Positions 31,626-38,957 of a DNA stretch of 64,000 nucleotides are shown here, piece by piece. The stretch covers positions 45,593 through 109,592 of the forward strand of contig NZ_NMUL01000064.1 in NCBI RefSeq assembly GCF_002234595.1, read 5' to 3'. How positions within the stretch are numbered: the first letter of the stretch is position 1; each line of letters opens with the position of its first letter. The notes below the pieces were generated by a model. The model was not told the DNA's origin. It saw only the letters and a program-made list of their open reading frames with translations, and searched no databases. Made by a program: the position numbers and the translations under genes. This DNA is from Amycolatopsis vastitatis (lineage in GTDB: Bacteria; Actinomycetota; Actinomycetes; Mycobacteriales; Pseudonocardiaceae).

Positions 31626-33692
31626 TCAGTATTCGCTGGTGGCGGGCCAGGTGTCGTCGTGGAGGAGGCGCTTGAGGATCTTGCCCGTCGCGTTGCGGGG
31701 GAGGTCCGGGACGAAGTACACGTCCCGCGGCACCGCGAACCGGGCCAGGCGCTGGTGGATGTAGGCCCGGATGTCCTCCGCGTGCAGGGAAGCCCCGCGC
31801 CGCGGGACGACGTAGGCCGCCAGGCGCTGGCCCCACTCCGCGTCCGCCACGCCGACCACCGCCGCGTCGTGCACGCCCGGCAGGGCCACCAGGGCTTCCT
31901 CCACCGGGCGCGGGAACACGTTCTCGCCGCCCGAGACGATCATCTCGTCGGCCCGGCCGGTGACGAACAGCCTGCCCGCCGCGTCGAGGTAGCCGACGTC
32001 GCCGGTCGCCATCATGTCGGCCGCGCGGGCCGGGTCGGAGCCGCTCGTGTAGCCCTCGAACAGCATGTCGTTGCCGACGAAGATCTGGCCCTCGCCGCCC
32101 GGCGGTACCGGGGTGCGGTCTTCGTCGAGGATCGCCAGCCGCGTGCCGAGCGGGCAGCGGCCGGCCGTGGTCGGCGCGGCCCGCAGGTCGGCGGGGGTGG
32201 CGATGCTCGCCCAGGACACCTCGGTCGAGCCGTAGAAGTTGTAGAGGACGTCGCCGAAGGTGTCCATGAACGACGTCACGAACGCCCCGGACATCGCCGA
32301 GCCGCTGCTGGCCACGATGCGCAGCGACGAGAGGTCGTAGCGCGCGCGGACGCGCTCGGGCAGGTCCATGATGCGCTGCAGCATGATCGGCACCGCGAAC
32401 AGCGCGTCGCACCGCTGCTCGGAGATCGTCCGCAACGTCTCTTCGGCGTCGAACTTGCGGGTCAGCGCGAGCGACGCCCGCAGTGCCATGCCGAGCTGCA
32501 TCGCGGCGAGGCCCCAGGTGTGGAACAGCGGCGCCGCCACGAGGAGCCGGTCGCCCGAGCGCAGCGGGATGCGGTCGAGGATCGCCGCGGCCGTGCCCAG
32601 CCCCTTCGGCGTGGGACGGCGCGCGCCCTTCGGTGTGCCGGTGGTGCCGGAGGTGAGCACGATCAGCCGGCCCGGCCGCTCGGCGGGCTTCGGCGGGTCG
32701 GCGGGCGCGGCGTGGATCAGCTCGTCGACGGTCGGGTAGCCGGCGTCGGCGTCCGCCCAGGTGCTGATCCGGGCGAAGTCGCCCGGCACGTTCGCGATGG
32801 TCTGCGCGAACTCGTCGTCGGCCAGCACGGCGGACGGCTGGTGCTCGGCGAGCACGTCCTTGACCGAGGCCGCGGACAGGCCGGTGTTGAGCAGGATGAC
32901 GTCGGCGCCGAGCTTGCTGGCGGCCACGAACGACTCGATCATCGCGGAGTGGTTGCGGCACATCAGCGCGATCCGGTCGCGCTCGACGACACCGAGCTCG
33001 CTCAGCGCGTTGGCGAGCCGGTCGCTGCGCTCCTGGACCTGGCGGAAGGTGCGGAGGCTGCGCTCGTCGTGCAGGGCGGGCTCGTCCGGGACGCGGGCCG
33101 CGGCGGCCTGGTAGCCGCCCGCGACCGTGGCGCCCCACTGTGCCAGGGAACTCAGTTGGCGGGCCAGCTTGTCGGGCCGGGCCGCGCTGACCACGCCGGC
33201 CCGCAGCAGGATGCTCGTGGTGCGCAGCTTGGTGGCCTTCTGGCCGTCGAGGTCGGCATCGGGGTCGTGTTCCCCGGCCAGGTGCAGGTCGAGGCGCCGG
33301 GCGACGGCGCGGACGTCCTTCTTGATCGACGACATCAGCTCGGCCTGCGACGGCGGCAGCATCATCCGGACGAACAGCTCGGTCTTGCCGCCCGCCAGTG
33401 GTCTCAGCTCGAGGGAAACCCAGGTGCCCTCGTCGGGGACGCCGCACCACACGACGTGCTCGCCCGGCCGGTACACGACGGCCTGCATCTGCGTCTGGAG
33501 CATCGGTCCCCGCTCGGGGACGATCCGGACCATTCCCTTCGGCCCGCGCCCGCGCGCGGCCGGCTCCTGGACCTCGCACCAGCTGATCTCCGGCACGAAC
33601 CGCGAGTACCACTCCGGCGATCCGACGATCTGCCACACCACGTCGGGCGAGTGCCCTATCACAGCGCTCGCCTCAACCACATCGTCACGCAT
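31626..33692 (-). CDS. SRPBCC domain fused to an AMP-dependent acyl-CoA synthetase/ligase
   Basis: 688 residues from MRDDVV, preceded by GAGGGA. Residues about 1-150 form an SRPBCC (START-like) lipid-binding domain: VEASAVIGHSPDVVWQIVGSPEWYSRFVPEI. Residues about 185-670 are a full ANL-superfamily ligase: phosphate loop LTSGTTGTPKGARR near 344, YGSTEVSWA near 487, TGDVGYLDAAGRLFVTGR and the A10 Lys in NATGKILKR near 667. It would activate a carboxylic acid to acyl-AMP and then acyl-CoA. The N-terminal domain could present or select a hydrophobic acid. Fusion of the two is unusual but the frame is continuous. Confidence 0.88.
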   Translation of the reverse strand: MRDDVVEASAVIGHSPDVVWQIVGSPEWYSRFVPEISWCEVQEPAARGRGPKGMVRIVPERGPMLQTQMQAVVYRPGEHVVWCGVPDEGTWVSLELRPLAGGKTELFVRMMLPPSQAELMSSIKKDVRAVARRLDLHLAGEHDPDADLDGQKATKLRTTSILLRAGVVSAARPDKLARQLSSLAQWGATVAGGYQAAAARVPDEPALHDERSLRTFRQVQERSDRLANALSELGVVERDRIALMCRNHSAMIESFVAASKLGADVILLNTGLSAASVKDVLAEHQPSAVLADDEFAQTIANVPGDFARISTWADADAGYPTVDELIHAAPADPPKPAERPGRLIVLTSGTTGTPKGARRPTPKGLGTAAAILDRIPLRSGDRLLVAAPLFHTWGLAAMQLGMALRASLALTRKFDAEETLRTISEQRCDALFAVPIMLQRIMDLPERVRARYDLSSLRIVASSGSAMSGAFVTSFMDTFGDVLYNFYGSTEVSWASIATPADLRAAPTTAGRCPLGTRLAILDEDRTPVPPGGEGQIFVGNDMLFEGYTSGSDPARAADMMATGDVGYLDAAGRLFVTGRADEMIVSGGENVFPRPVEEALVALPGVHDAAVVGVADAEWGQRLAAYVVPRRGASLHAEDIRAYIHQRLARFAVPRDVYFVPDLPRNATGKILKRLLHDDTWPATSEY

Positions 33693-33856
33693 GTATGTCC
33701 CTCGCCCAAGTGTCACCGAACGCACGTTCAGGTCACGGAGGCGTCACATTAGCAGCAAACGGGTGATTCCGGATACTCCGAACGGCCAGATACCGGCGGG
33801 TAACGGACACCTGCAGTGGGTCCTCCGGATGTCCATTGTAGATCGATTAACGGTGT

Positions 33857-34795
33857 TCACCCAGCATAGCGGGCCACCAGCTCCGCACCCAGGCGCGCCA
33901 GCTCGGCCCGGACGGACATCGGACCTTCCACTTCGACCAGCGTGCCCCAGCCCGCCAGCTCCTGCGCGATCATGACCGGCGCGGGCGCCGCGACCCTCGC
34001 CCGGACCCGGTCGCCCGGCAGTTCGGCGACGAGTTCGCAGTGCCGCCCGAACCGGTCCCGCAGCACCCCGAAGTACCGTCGGTCGAGCACCACGTCCGCG
34101 CTGAGCAACGAGCGCCGTTTCTCGACCTCCTCGACGACCTCCTCCCACACCCGGGCGAGTTCCAGGTCCGACGGGCGGTCCGCGGCCTCCTCGGTCGGAA
34201 CGGCCGCGACGATCCGGTCGGCCCGGAACGTGCGGCGGCCCTTCGCGGTCCCGGCGACGAGGTACCAGACGTCGTCCTTGTCGACCAGGCCCCACGGGTC
34301 CACGAGCCGCTCCGACCGTTCGCGGCCGGCGTAGGTCAGGCGGACCTTCCGGCGGGCGATGACGGCGTCGCGCAGCAGCTCGACCATCGGCGGCCGTTCC
34401 TTCGGACGCTCGCCCCAGCCCGCCTGGTCGACGAAGACCGCTTCCGCGGCGGCCTCGGCGCCGGCCCGGAACGTGCCGGGCAGCGCGCCCATCAGCTTCC
34501 GCAGCGCGGACTTGACCTCCGGCGTGGTGGCCGCGGCCGGTCCGCCCAGGAGGAACAGCGCCTGCGCTTCGCGCGCGCTCAGGCCGGAGAGGTCGGTGCG
34601 CGCCCCGCCGACGAGCTGCCAGCCGCCGCCGCGGCCCGGCTGCGGGTAGACGGGCACCCCGGCGGCCGAGAGCGCTTCGAGGTCACGGCGCGCCGTCGCG
34701 ACGGAGACTTCCAGCTCCTGGGCGAGCTCTCCGGCGGTGACGCGGCCGCGGGACTGCATCAGCAGGAGGGTGGCCACGAGGCGGTCGGCGCGCAT
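33857..34795 (-). CDS. WYL-domain (YafY-type) transcriptional regulator
   Basis: 312 residues from MRADRL. The N-terminal helix-turn-helix (about 1-60) reads RLVATLLLMQSRGRVTAGELAQELEVSVATARRDLEAL. The WYL domain (about 135-215) has VRLTYAGRERSERLVDPWGLVDKDDVWYLVAG and a C-terminal WCX-like part follows. WYL domains sense nucleotides or other small ligands. A perfect 25-bp palindrome lies in the 85-bp gap to the divergent VOC gene, which is the likely target. The longer open frame upstream would run across that palindrome and is rejected. Confidence 0.92.
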   Translation of the reverse strand: MRADRLVATLLLMQSRGRVTAGELAQELEVSVATARRDLEALSAAGVPVYPQPGRGGGWQLVGGARTDLSGLSAREAQALFLLGGPAAATTPEVKSALRKLMGALPGTFRAGAEAAAEAVFVDQAGWGERPKERPPMVELLRDAVIARRKVRLTYAGRERSERLVDPWGLVDKDDVWYLVAGTAKGRRTFRADRIVAAVPTEEAADRPSDLELARVWEEVVEEVEKRRSLLSADVVLDRRYFGVLRDRFGRHCELVAELPGDRVRARVAAPAPVMIAQELAGWGTLVEVEGPMSVRAELARLGAELVARYAG

Positions 34796-34813
34796 GGGAG
34801 AAGTCTCGCAAAC

Positions 34814-34838
34814 AAAGTGCTCACTCGGTGAGCACTTT
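34814..34838. promoter_or_regulatory. 25-bp palindromic operator between WYL regulator and VOC gene
   Basis: AAAGTGCTCAC-TCG-GTGAGCACTTT: 11-bp perfect arms with a 3-bp spacer, 19 bp from the regulator start and 43 bp from the VOC start. Its position makes it the probable binding site of the WYL regulator. Confidence 0.75.
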
Positions 34839-34880
34839 CGCCCCGCATGATGGCTCCACACCGCTTGAGAGGAACAGGAC

Positions 34881-35273
34881 ATGCTGCGAGGAATGGCCAC
34901 CGTGACGTACTACGCCGAGGACCACGAAGCCGCGAAGACCTGGTACACGGAGTTCCTGGGGATCGAGCCGTACTTCACCGTCCCCGGGTACTTCGAGTTC
35001 CGGATCGGCGACTACCAGCACGAACTCGGCGTCGCCGACCGCAAGTACGCGCCCAGCACGCAGGCCGAGCCGGGCGGGCAGATCGTCAGCTGGCACGTCG
35101 ACGACCTCGAAGCGACCCTCGCGCGCCTCCTGGAGCTGGGCGCGAAGGAGTTCGAGCCGATCACCGTGCGCGGGGAGGGTTTCGTGACGGCGTCCGTCGT
35201 CGACCCGTTCGGCAACGTCCTCGGGATCATGACGAACGTGCACTATCTCGCGGTGCTGGCGGAACGCTCATGA
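34881..35273 (+). CDS. VOC-family protein under WYL control
   Basis: 130 residues; ATG after AGAGGAACAGGAC. Two VOC modules: VTYYAEDHEAAKTWYTEFLGIEPYF then SWHVDDLEATLARLLELGAKEF, ending VVDPFGNVLGIM. Family members are metal-dependent lyases/dioxygenases or binding proteins; the substrate is unknown. The divergent WYL regulator and its palindrome suggest inducible expression. The last 47 bp overlap the 3' end of the Cys-rich gene on the other strand. Confidence 0.9.
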   Translation: MLRGMATVTYYAEDHEAAKTWYTEFLGIEPYFTVPGYFEFRIGDYQHELGVADRKYAPSTQAEPGGQIVSWHVDDLEATLARLLELGAKEFEPITVRGEGFVTASVVDPFGNVLGIMTNVHYLAVLAERS

Positions 35274-35667
35274 GGCGGTACGCCTCCTTGACGCACTTCT
35301 CGCACCGCTCGTGCCGCTCGGTCCTCCCGGCCGGGTCGGTGCCGTAGAAGGGGAAGCAGCCCGCGCCGCAGCTCGCGAAGTAGATCAGGCCGAGCCGGAC
35401 CTCGCCGCGGCCGACGTAGTGGGCGAGCCGCCGGCGCGGATCCGGGCCGCATTCGGGGATCCAGCCGTGCGAGGGGAGGCGGGCGGCGGCGATCTCGTCG
35501 AGGACGCCCGCGCGGGTGATCAGGTCCCCGCCGAGGCAGCAGAGGCGCTCGCCGAGGTCCCGCAGGCCGTCCGCACGCAGGGGCGGGCCGGTGAGCCAGG
35601 CGAGGTCGCCGGGCAGCGTTTCGGCAAGGTCGCGGAGACGGGTCAGGAGTGCGTGGTCCGGGTCCAT
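35227..35667 (-). CDS. Uncharacterised Cys-rich, probably zinc-binding protein
   Basis: 146 residues; ATG start. I do not recognise the family. The N-terminal half is helical (LLTRLRDLAETLPGDLAWL) with a CC pair. The C-terminal half has ECGPD, then IYFASCGAGCFPFYG (CxxxC) and HERCEKCVKEAYRLM (CxxC), which together look like a four-Cys zinc site of treble-clef type. Amino-acid composition is natural and the frame is uninterrupted, which favours a real gene. It overlaps the convergent VOC gene by 47 bp. It could be an RNA/DNA-binding or structural protein; no function is claimed. Confidence 0.6.
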   Translation of the reverse strand: MDPDHALLTRLRDLAETLPGDLAWLTGPPLRADGLRDLGERLCCLGGDLITRAGVLDEIAAARLPSHGWIPECGPDPRRRLAHYVGRGEVRLGLIYFASCGAGCFPFYGTDPAGRTERHERCEKCVKEAYRLMSVPPAPRDSARSS

Positions 35668-35753
35668 GCGGTGCAGGGAATCCGACGCGAATCCGCGACA
35701 CCAGCCGACGTGCGGAGGGCGGAAGTGTCGGACCCCGGTGACAGAATGCGCTC

Positions 35754-36605
35754 ATGGCGACACCCTTCGCGACACCGCGGGCGAGAGCGCTCGGCTTCGG
35801 GCTCCGGAAATGCCGGGAAGCCCGGAACTTCGGTGTGCGCGAGCTGGCCCGGTTGATCGGGGTGCACGCGCAGGAACTGTCCAATTGGGAGTACGGGAAG
35901 CGGATTCCCAAGGTGGAGCAGGTGGCTCTGCTGATGGGGGTGCTCGTCGTGGAGCCGGGGGAGCGGGCGAGGTTGCTGGAACTCGCCCGCACCGCCCGCG
36001 AGCCGAGCTGGCTCGAGAAGATGGTGCCCGGCGTGGAGCCGATCGTGTCGACCTACGCCGAGTACGAGCGTGATGCGACCGCGATCTTCGCCTGGCAGCC
36101 GCTGCTGGTGCCTGGACTGCTGCAGACCGACGGTTACGTGCGGGCCATGTTCACGGACCTCGGGCTGGCCGAAGTGCAGATCGAGAAGCTTGTTCAGGTC
36201 AAGAGGGCTCGGCGGTCGGTGATCACCCGCTATGACCCGCTGCCGTACCACGTGGTGGTGGACGAGGCCGCGCTCCGGCGGTGCATCGGCCCGCCGGCGA
36301 TCATGCTCGAGCAGTTGCGTTCCCTGAGTGCGATGTCGAACCGGCGGCACATCCGCCTTCAGGTGCTGCCCGCGGGAGGCAAGTTCCATCCCGGCTACTG
36401 GGGACCCTTCATGATCCTTGAGTTCGCTCAGCTCCCGCCGATCGTCTTCGTGGAGCACTATCGCGCGAGTGCCTACCTCTACGATGAAGATCAGATCGCC
36501 GACTACCGGTCGGCCGCGAAGACACTGGCGGGCCTTGCCTTGAGCGAGCAGGAGAGCTGCGCGCTCATCGGGGAGGTGGCCGCCGAACTCGGAGGTGCCG
36601 GATGA
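35754..36605 (+). CDS. XRE-type HTH regulator with DUF5753 domain (Scr1-like)
   Basis: 283 residues. An N-terminal helix-turn-helix (about 15-70) reads LGFGLRKCREARNFGVRELARLIGVHAQELSNWEYGKRIP. The C-terminal DUF5753 domain (about 100-275) has the hallmark IFAWQPLLVPGLLQTDGYVRAMF and HIRLQVLPAGGKFHPGYWGPFMILEF. Such proteins are abundant in filamentous actinomycetes and work with a small DUF397 partner, here encoded with an ATGA overlap. They influence development or antibiotic production in characterised cases (for example the Scr1/Scr2 and WhiJ-type pairs). The target is unknown. Confidence 0.93.
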   Translation: MATPFATPRARALGFGLRKCREARNFGVRELARLIGVHAQELSNWEYGKRIPKVEQVALLMGVLVVEPGERARLLELARTAREPSWLEKMVPGVEPIVSTYAEYERDATAIFAWQPLLVPGLLQTDGYVRAMFTDLGLAEVQIEKLVQVKRARRSVITRYDPLPYHVVVDEAALRRCIGPPAIMLEQLRSLSAMSNRRHIRLQVLPAGGKFHPGYWGPFMILEFAQLPPIVFVEHYRASAYLYDEDQIADYRSAAKTLAGLALSEQESCALIGEVAAELGGAG

Positions 36606-36796
36606 ACTCCACTGTGTGGCGAACTTCCAGCTACACGGGCAAGGAAGATTGCGTCGAAGTGGCGCTCGGACCTGCGGCAAAAATCCGCGACACCAAGGAC
36701 CGCTCCGGCGGCACCCTCGAAATTTCCACCCGATCGTGGGAAGCCTTACTCTCCGCGTTGTGTCTACCGGCACCACTGGATCTTCCCGAGGTGTAG
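36602..36796 (+). CDS. DUF397 small partner protein
   Basis: 64 residues, ATG overlapping the stop of the HTH gene. The motif TVWRTSSYTGKEDCVEVALGP, then IRDTKDRSGGTLEIS and SWEALLSAL, is the complete DUF397 signature (W-x-x-SSYS-x-x-x-x-x-CVEVA and VRDSKxP). These proteins bind and antagonise the upstream DUF5753 regulator in studied pairs. The SSYT and KDRSGG variants are within the normal range. Confidence 0.93.
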   Translation: MNSTVWRTSSYTGKEDCVEVALGPAAKIRDTKDRSGGTLEISTRSWEALLSALCLPAPLDLPEV

Positions 36797-36845
36797 CCCT
36801 CGCACACATAGCTAGCGACCGGGGTCACGCTTACCGTTCCCGTCC

Positions 36846-37595
36846 ATGACCAGCGATCTGGACGGGCGCACGGCCCTCGTCACCGGCGGTGCGAGCGGCA
36901 TCGGCCTCGCCTGCGTCCGCGCCCTCGCCGCGGCCGGGGCCAAGGTGCACGTCGTCGACATCGACGCGCGCCGGACCGAAGCCGCCGCTGCCGAGGCCGG
37001 GGGCTGGGCGCACGTCGCCGACCTCACCGATCCCGCGTCGATCGGGGACCTCCCGGCCGAGGTCGACATCCTGGTCAACAACGCCGGGATCCAGCACGTC
37101 GCGCCGATCGAGGCCTTCCCGCCGGACGTCTTCGCCCGGATCCAGGCCTTGATGGTCACCGCTCCCTTCTTGCTCATCCGGCACACGCTGCCGTCGATGT
37201 ACGCGCGGGGCTGGGGGCGGATCGTCAACATGTCGAGCGTCCACGGGCTGCGCGCTTCCGCCTACAAGGCCGCGTACGTCGCCGCCAAGCACGGCCTCGA
37301 AGGCCTCTCGAAGGTCGCCGCCCTCGAAGGGGCCGAACACGGCGTCACCAGCAACTGCGTCAACCCCGGCTACGTCCGCACCCCGCTGGTCGACGGCCAG
37401 ATCGACGCGCAGGCCGCCGAGCACGACATCCCGCGTGAGGACGTCGTCGCCGAGGTTCTCCTCAAGCGGGCCGCGATCAAGAAGCTCATCGAACCCGCGG
37501 ACGTCGCCTCCCTGGTGGTGTGGCTGTGCTCGCCGCACGCCGGCCACATCACCGGGGCATCCGTTCCCCTCGATGGCGGTTGGACCGCCGCTTAA
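36846..37595 (+). CDS. bdhA: 3-hydroxybutyrate dehydrogenase
   Basis: 249 residues, classical SDR. It interconverts (R)-3-hydroxybutyrate and acetoacetate with NAD+. Seen: TGGASGIG cofactor motif (14-21), NNAGIQHVAPIEAFP, catalytic Ser in NMSSVHGLRAS, YVAAKHG (Tyr/Lys pair near 145-149) and the substrate-loop region CVNPGYVRTPLVDGQI, which is characteristic of 3-hydroxybutyrate dehydrogenases. It heads a plus-strand run with an MHS symporter and a PucR regulator, and lies close to a PHB-depolymerase-like gene. Confidence 0.87.
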   Translation: MTSDLDGRTALVTGGASGIGLACVRALAAAGAKVHVVDIDARRTEAAAAEAGGWAHVADLTDPASIGDLPAEVDILVNNAGIQHVAPIEAFPPDVFARIQALMVTAPFLLIRHTLPSMYARGWGRIVNMSSVHGLRASAYKAAYVAAKHGLEGLSKVAALEGAEHGVTSNCVNPGYVRTPLVDGQIDAQAAEHDIPREDVVAEVLLKRAAIKKLIEPADVASLVVWLCSPHAGHITGASVPLDGGWTAA

Positions 37596-37627
37596 TCCCG
37601 CCCAACCACAAGGAAGTGGAGCCCGCA

Positions 37628-38956
37628 GTGAGCCAACCCCACCGGTCGGCGATCGCCAAGATCGTCGGCGCGAGCCTGATCGGCACCACCATCGAGTGGT
37701 ACGACTTCTTCCTCTACACCTCGGCCGCCGCCCTCGTCTTCAACAAGCTGTTCTTCCCGACGGCGAACCCGCTCACCGGCACGCTGCTGGCGTTCCTGAC
37801 CTACGCCGTCGGGTTCCTCGCCCGCCCGGTCGGCGGCCTGGTCTTCGGCCACTTCGGCGACCGGCTCGGCCGCAAGAAGCTCCTGATCGTCAGCCTGGTG
37901 CTGATGGGCGGCTCGACCTGCCTGATGGGCGTGCTGCCGACGTACGCGTCCGCAGGCGTCCTGGCTCCGCTGCTGCTCACGCTGCTTCGGCTCGTCCAGG
38001 GCTTCGCGCTCGGTGGTGAGTGGGGCGGGGCCGTCCTGATCGTCTCCGAGCACGGCGACGACCGCCGTCGCGGCTTCTGGGCGAGCTGGCCGCAGTGCGG
38101 CGCGCCCGGCGGCAACCTCCTGGCCACCGCCGTGCTGGCGATCCTGTCCGCGACGCAGTCCGATGCGACGTTCATGTCGTGGGGCTGGCGCGTCCCGTTC
38201 CTGCTCTCGGGGGTGCTGCTGCTGATCGGGCTGTGGATCCGGCTGGCCGTCGCCGAATCGCCGGTGTTCCTCGCCGCCCAGCGCCAGGCCGAGGCGCGCA
38301 CCGAGAAGCACGTCCCGGTCGTCGAGGTCTTCCGCAACAGCTGGCGGCAGGTGCTGATCACCATCGGCGCCCGGATGGCCGAGAACGTCTCGTACTACGT
38401 GATCACCGCGTTCATCCTGGTGTACGTCACGACCGGGCTGCACCTGCCGAAGGGCCTCGGCCTGACCGCGGTGCTCATCGGCTCGGCCGTGCACTTCGTG
38501 ACGATCCCCGTGTGGGGCGCGCTGTCCGACCGCGTCGGGCGTCGTCCGGTCTACCTGTTCGGCGCGATCGGGATGGCTTTGTGGGGCTTCGCGTTCTTCG
38601 CTCTTCTCGACACGAAGTCGTCGGCGGTGATCGTGCTGGCCACGACCGTCGGGCTGGTGCTGCACGGCGCGATGTACGGGCCGCAGGCCGCGTTCTTCGC
38701 CGAGCAGTTCCCGACCCGCGTGCGCTACACCGGCCTTTCGGTCGGCGGCCAGCTGTCGTCGATCGCGGCCGGGGCCGTCGCTCCGCTGGTCGCCGTGGCG
38801 CTGTTCTCGGCCTGGGGCAGCACCGTGCCGGTGTCGCTGTACGTCGCGGCGATGTGCCTGATCACGGTGATCGCGCTGCTGGCCGCCCGCGAAACCCGCG
38901 GTGCCTCGCTGCACGACGAGGACGTCGAGGCGGAGACGGCGGCCGTTTCGCCCTAG
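37628..38956 (+). CDS. MFS transporter, metabolite:H+ symporter (MHS) family
   Basis: 442 residues, GTG start with GTGGAG upstream, 32 nt after bdhA. Twelve membrane helices. MHS landmarks include IGTTIEWYDFFLYTSAAALVF in helix 1, the loop 2-3 motif GHFGDRLGRKKLL, and RLVQGFALGGEWGGA. Family members import organic acids such as ketoglutarate, citrate, proline or shikimate together with protons. With bdhA upstream, 3-hydroxybutyrate or a related short acid is the best guess. The next gene starts one base after its stop. Confidence 0.9.
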   Translation: MSQPHRSAIAKIVGASLIGTTIEWYDFFLYTSAAALVFNKLFFPTANPLTGTLLAFLTYAVGFLARPVGGLVFGHFGDRLGRKKLLIVSLVLMGGSTCLMGVLPTYASAGVLAPLLLTLLRLVQGFALGGEWGGAVLIVSEHGDDRRRGFWASWPQCGAPGGNLLATAVLAILSATQSDATFMSWGWRVPFLLSGVLLLIGLWIRLAVAESPVFLAAQRQAEARTEKHVPVVEVFRNSWRQVLITIGARMAENVSYYVITAFILVYVTTGLHLPKGLGLTAVLIGSAVHFVTIPVWGALSDRVGRRPVYLFGAIGMALWGFAFFALLDTKSSAVIVLATTVGLVLHGAMYGPQAAFFAEQFPTRVRYTGLSVGGQLSSIAAGAVAPLVAVALFSAWGSTVPVSLYVAAMCLITVIALLAARETRGASLHDEDVEAETAAVSP

Positions 38957-38957
38957 C

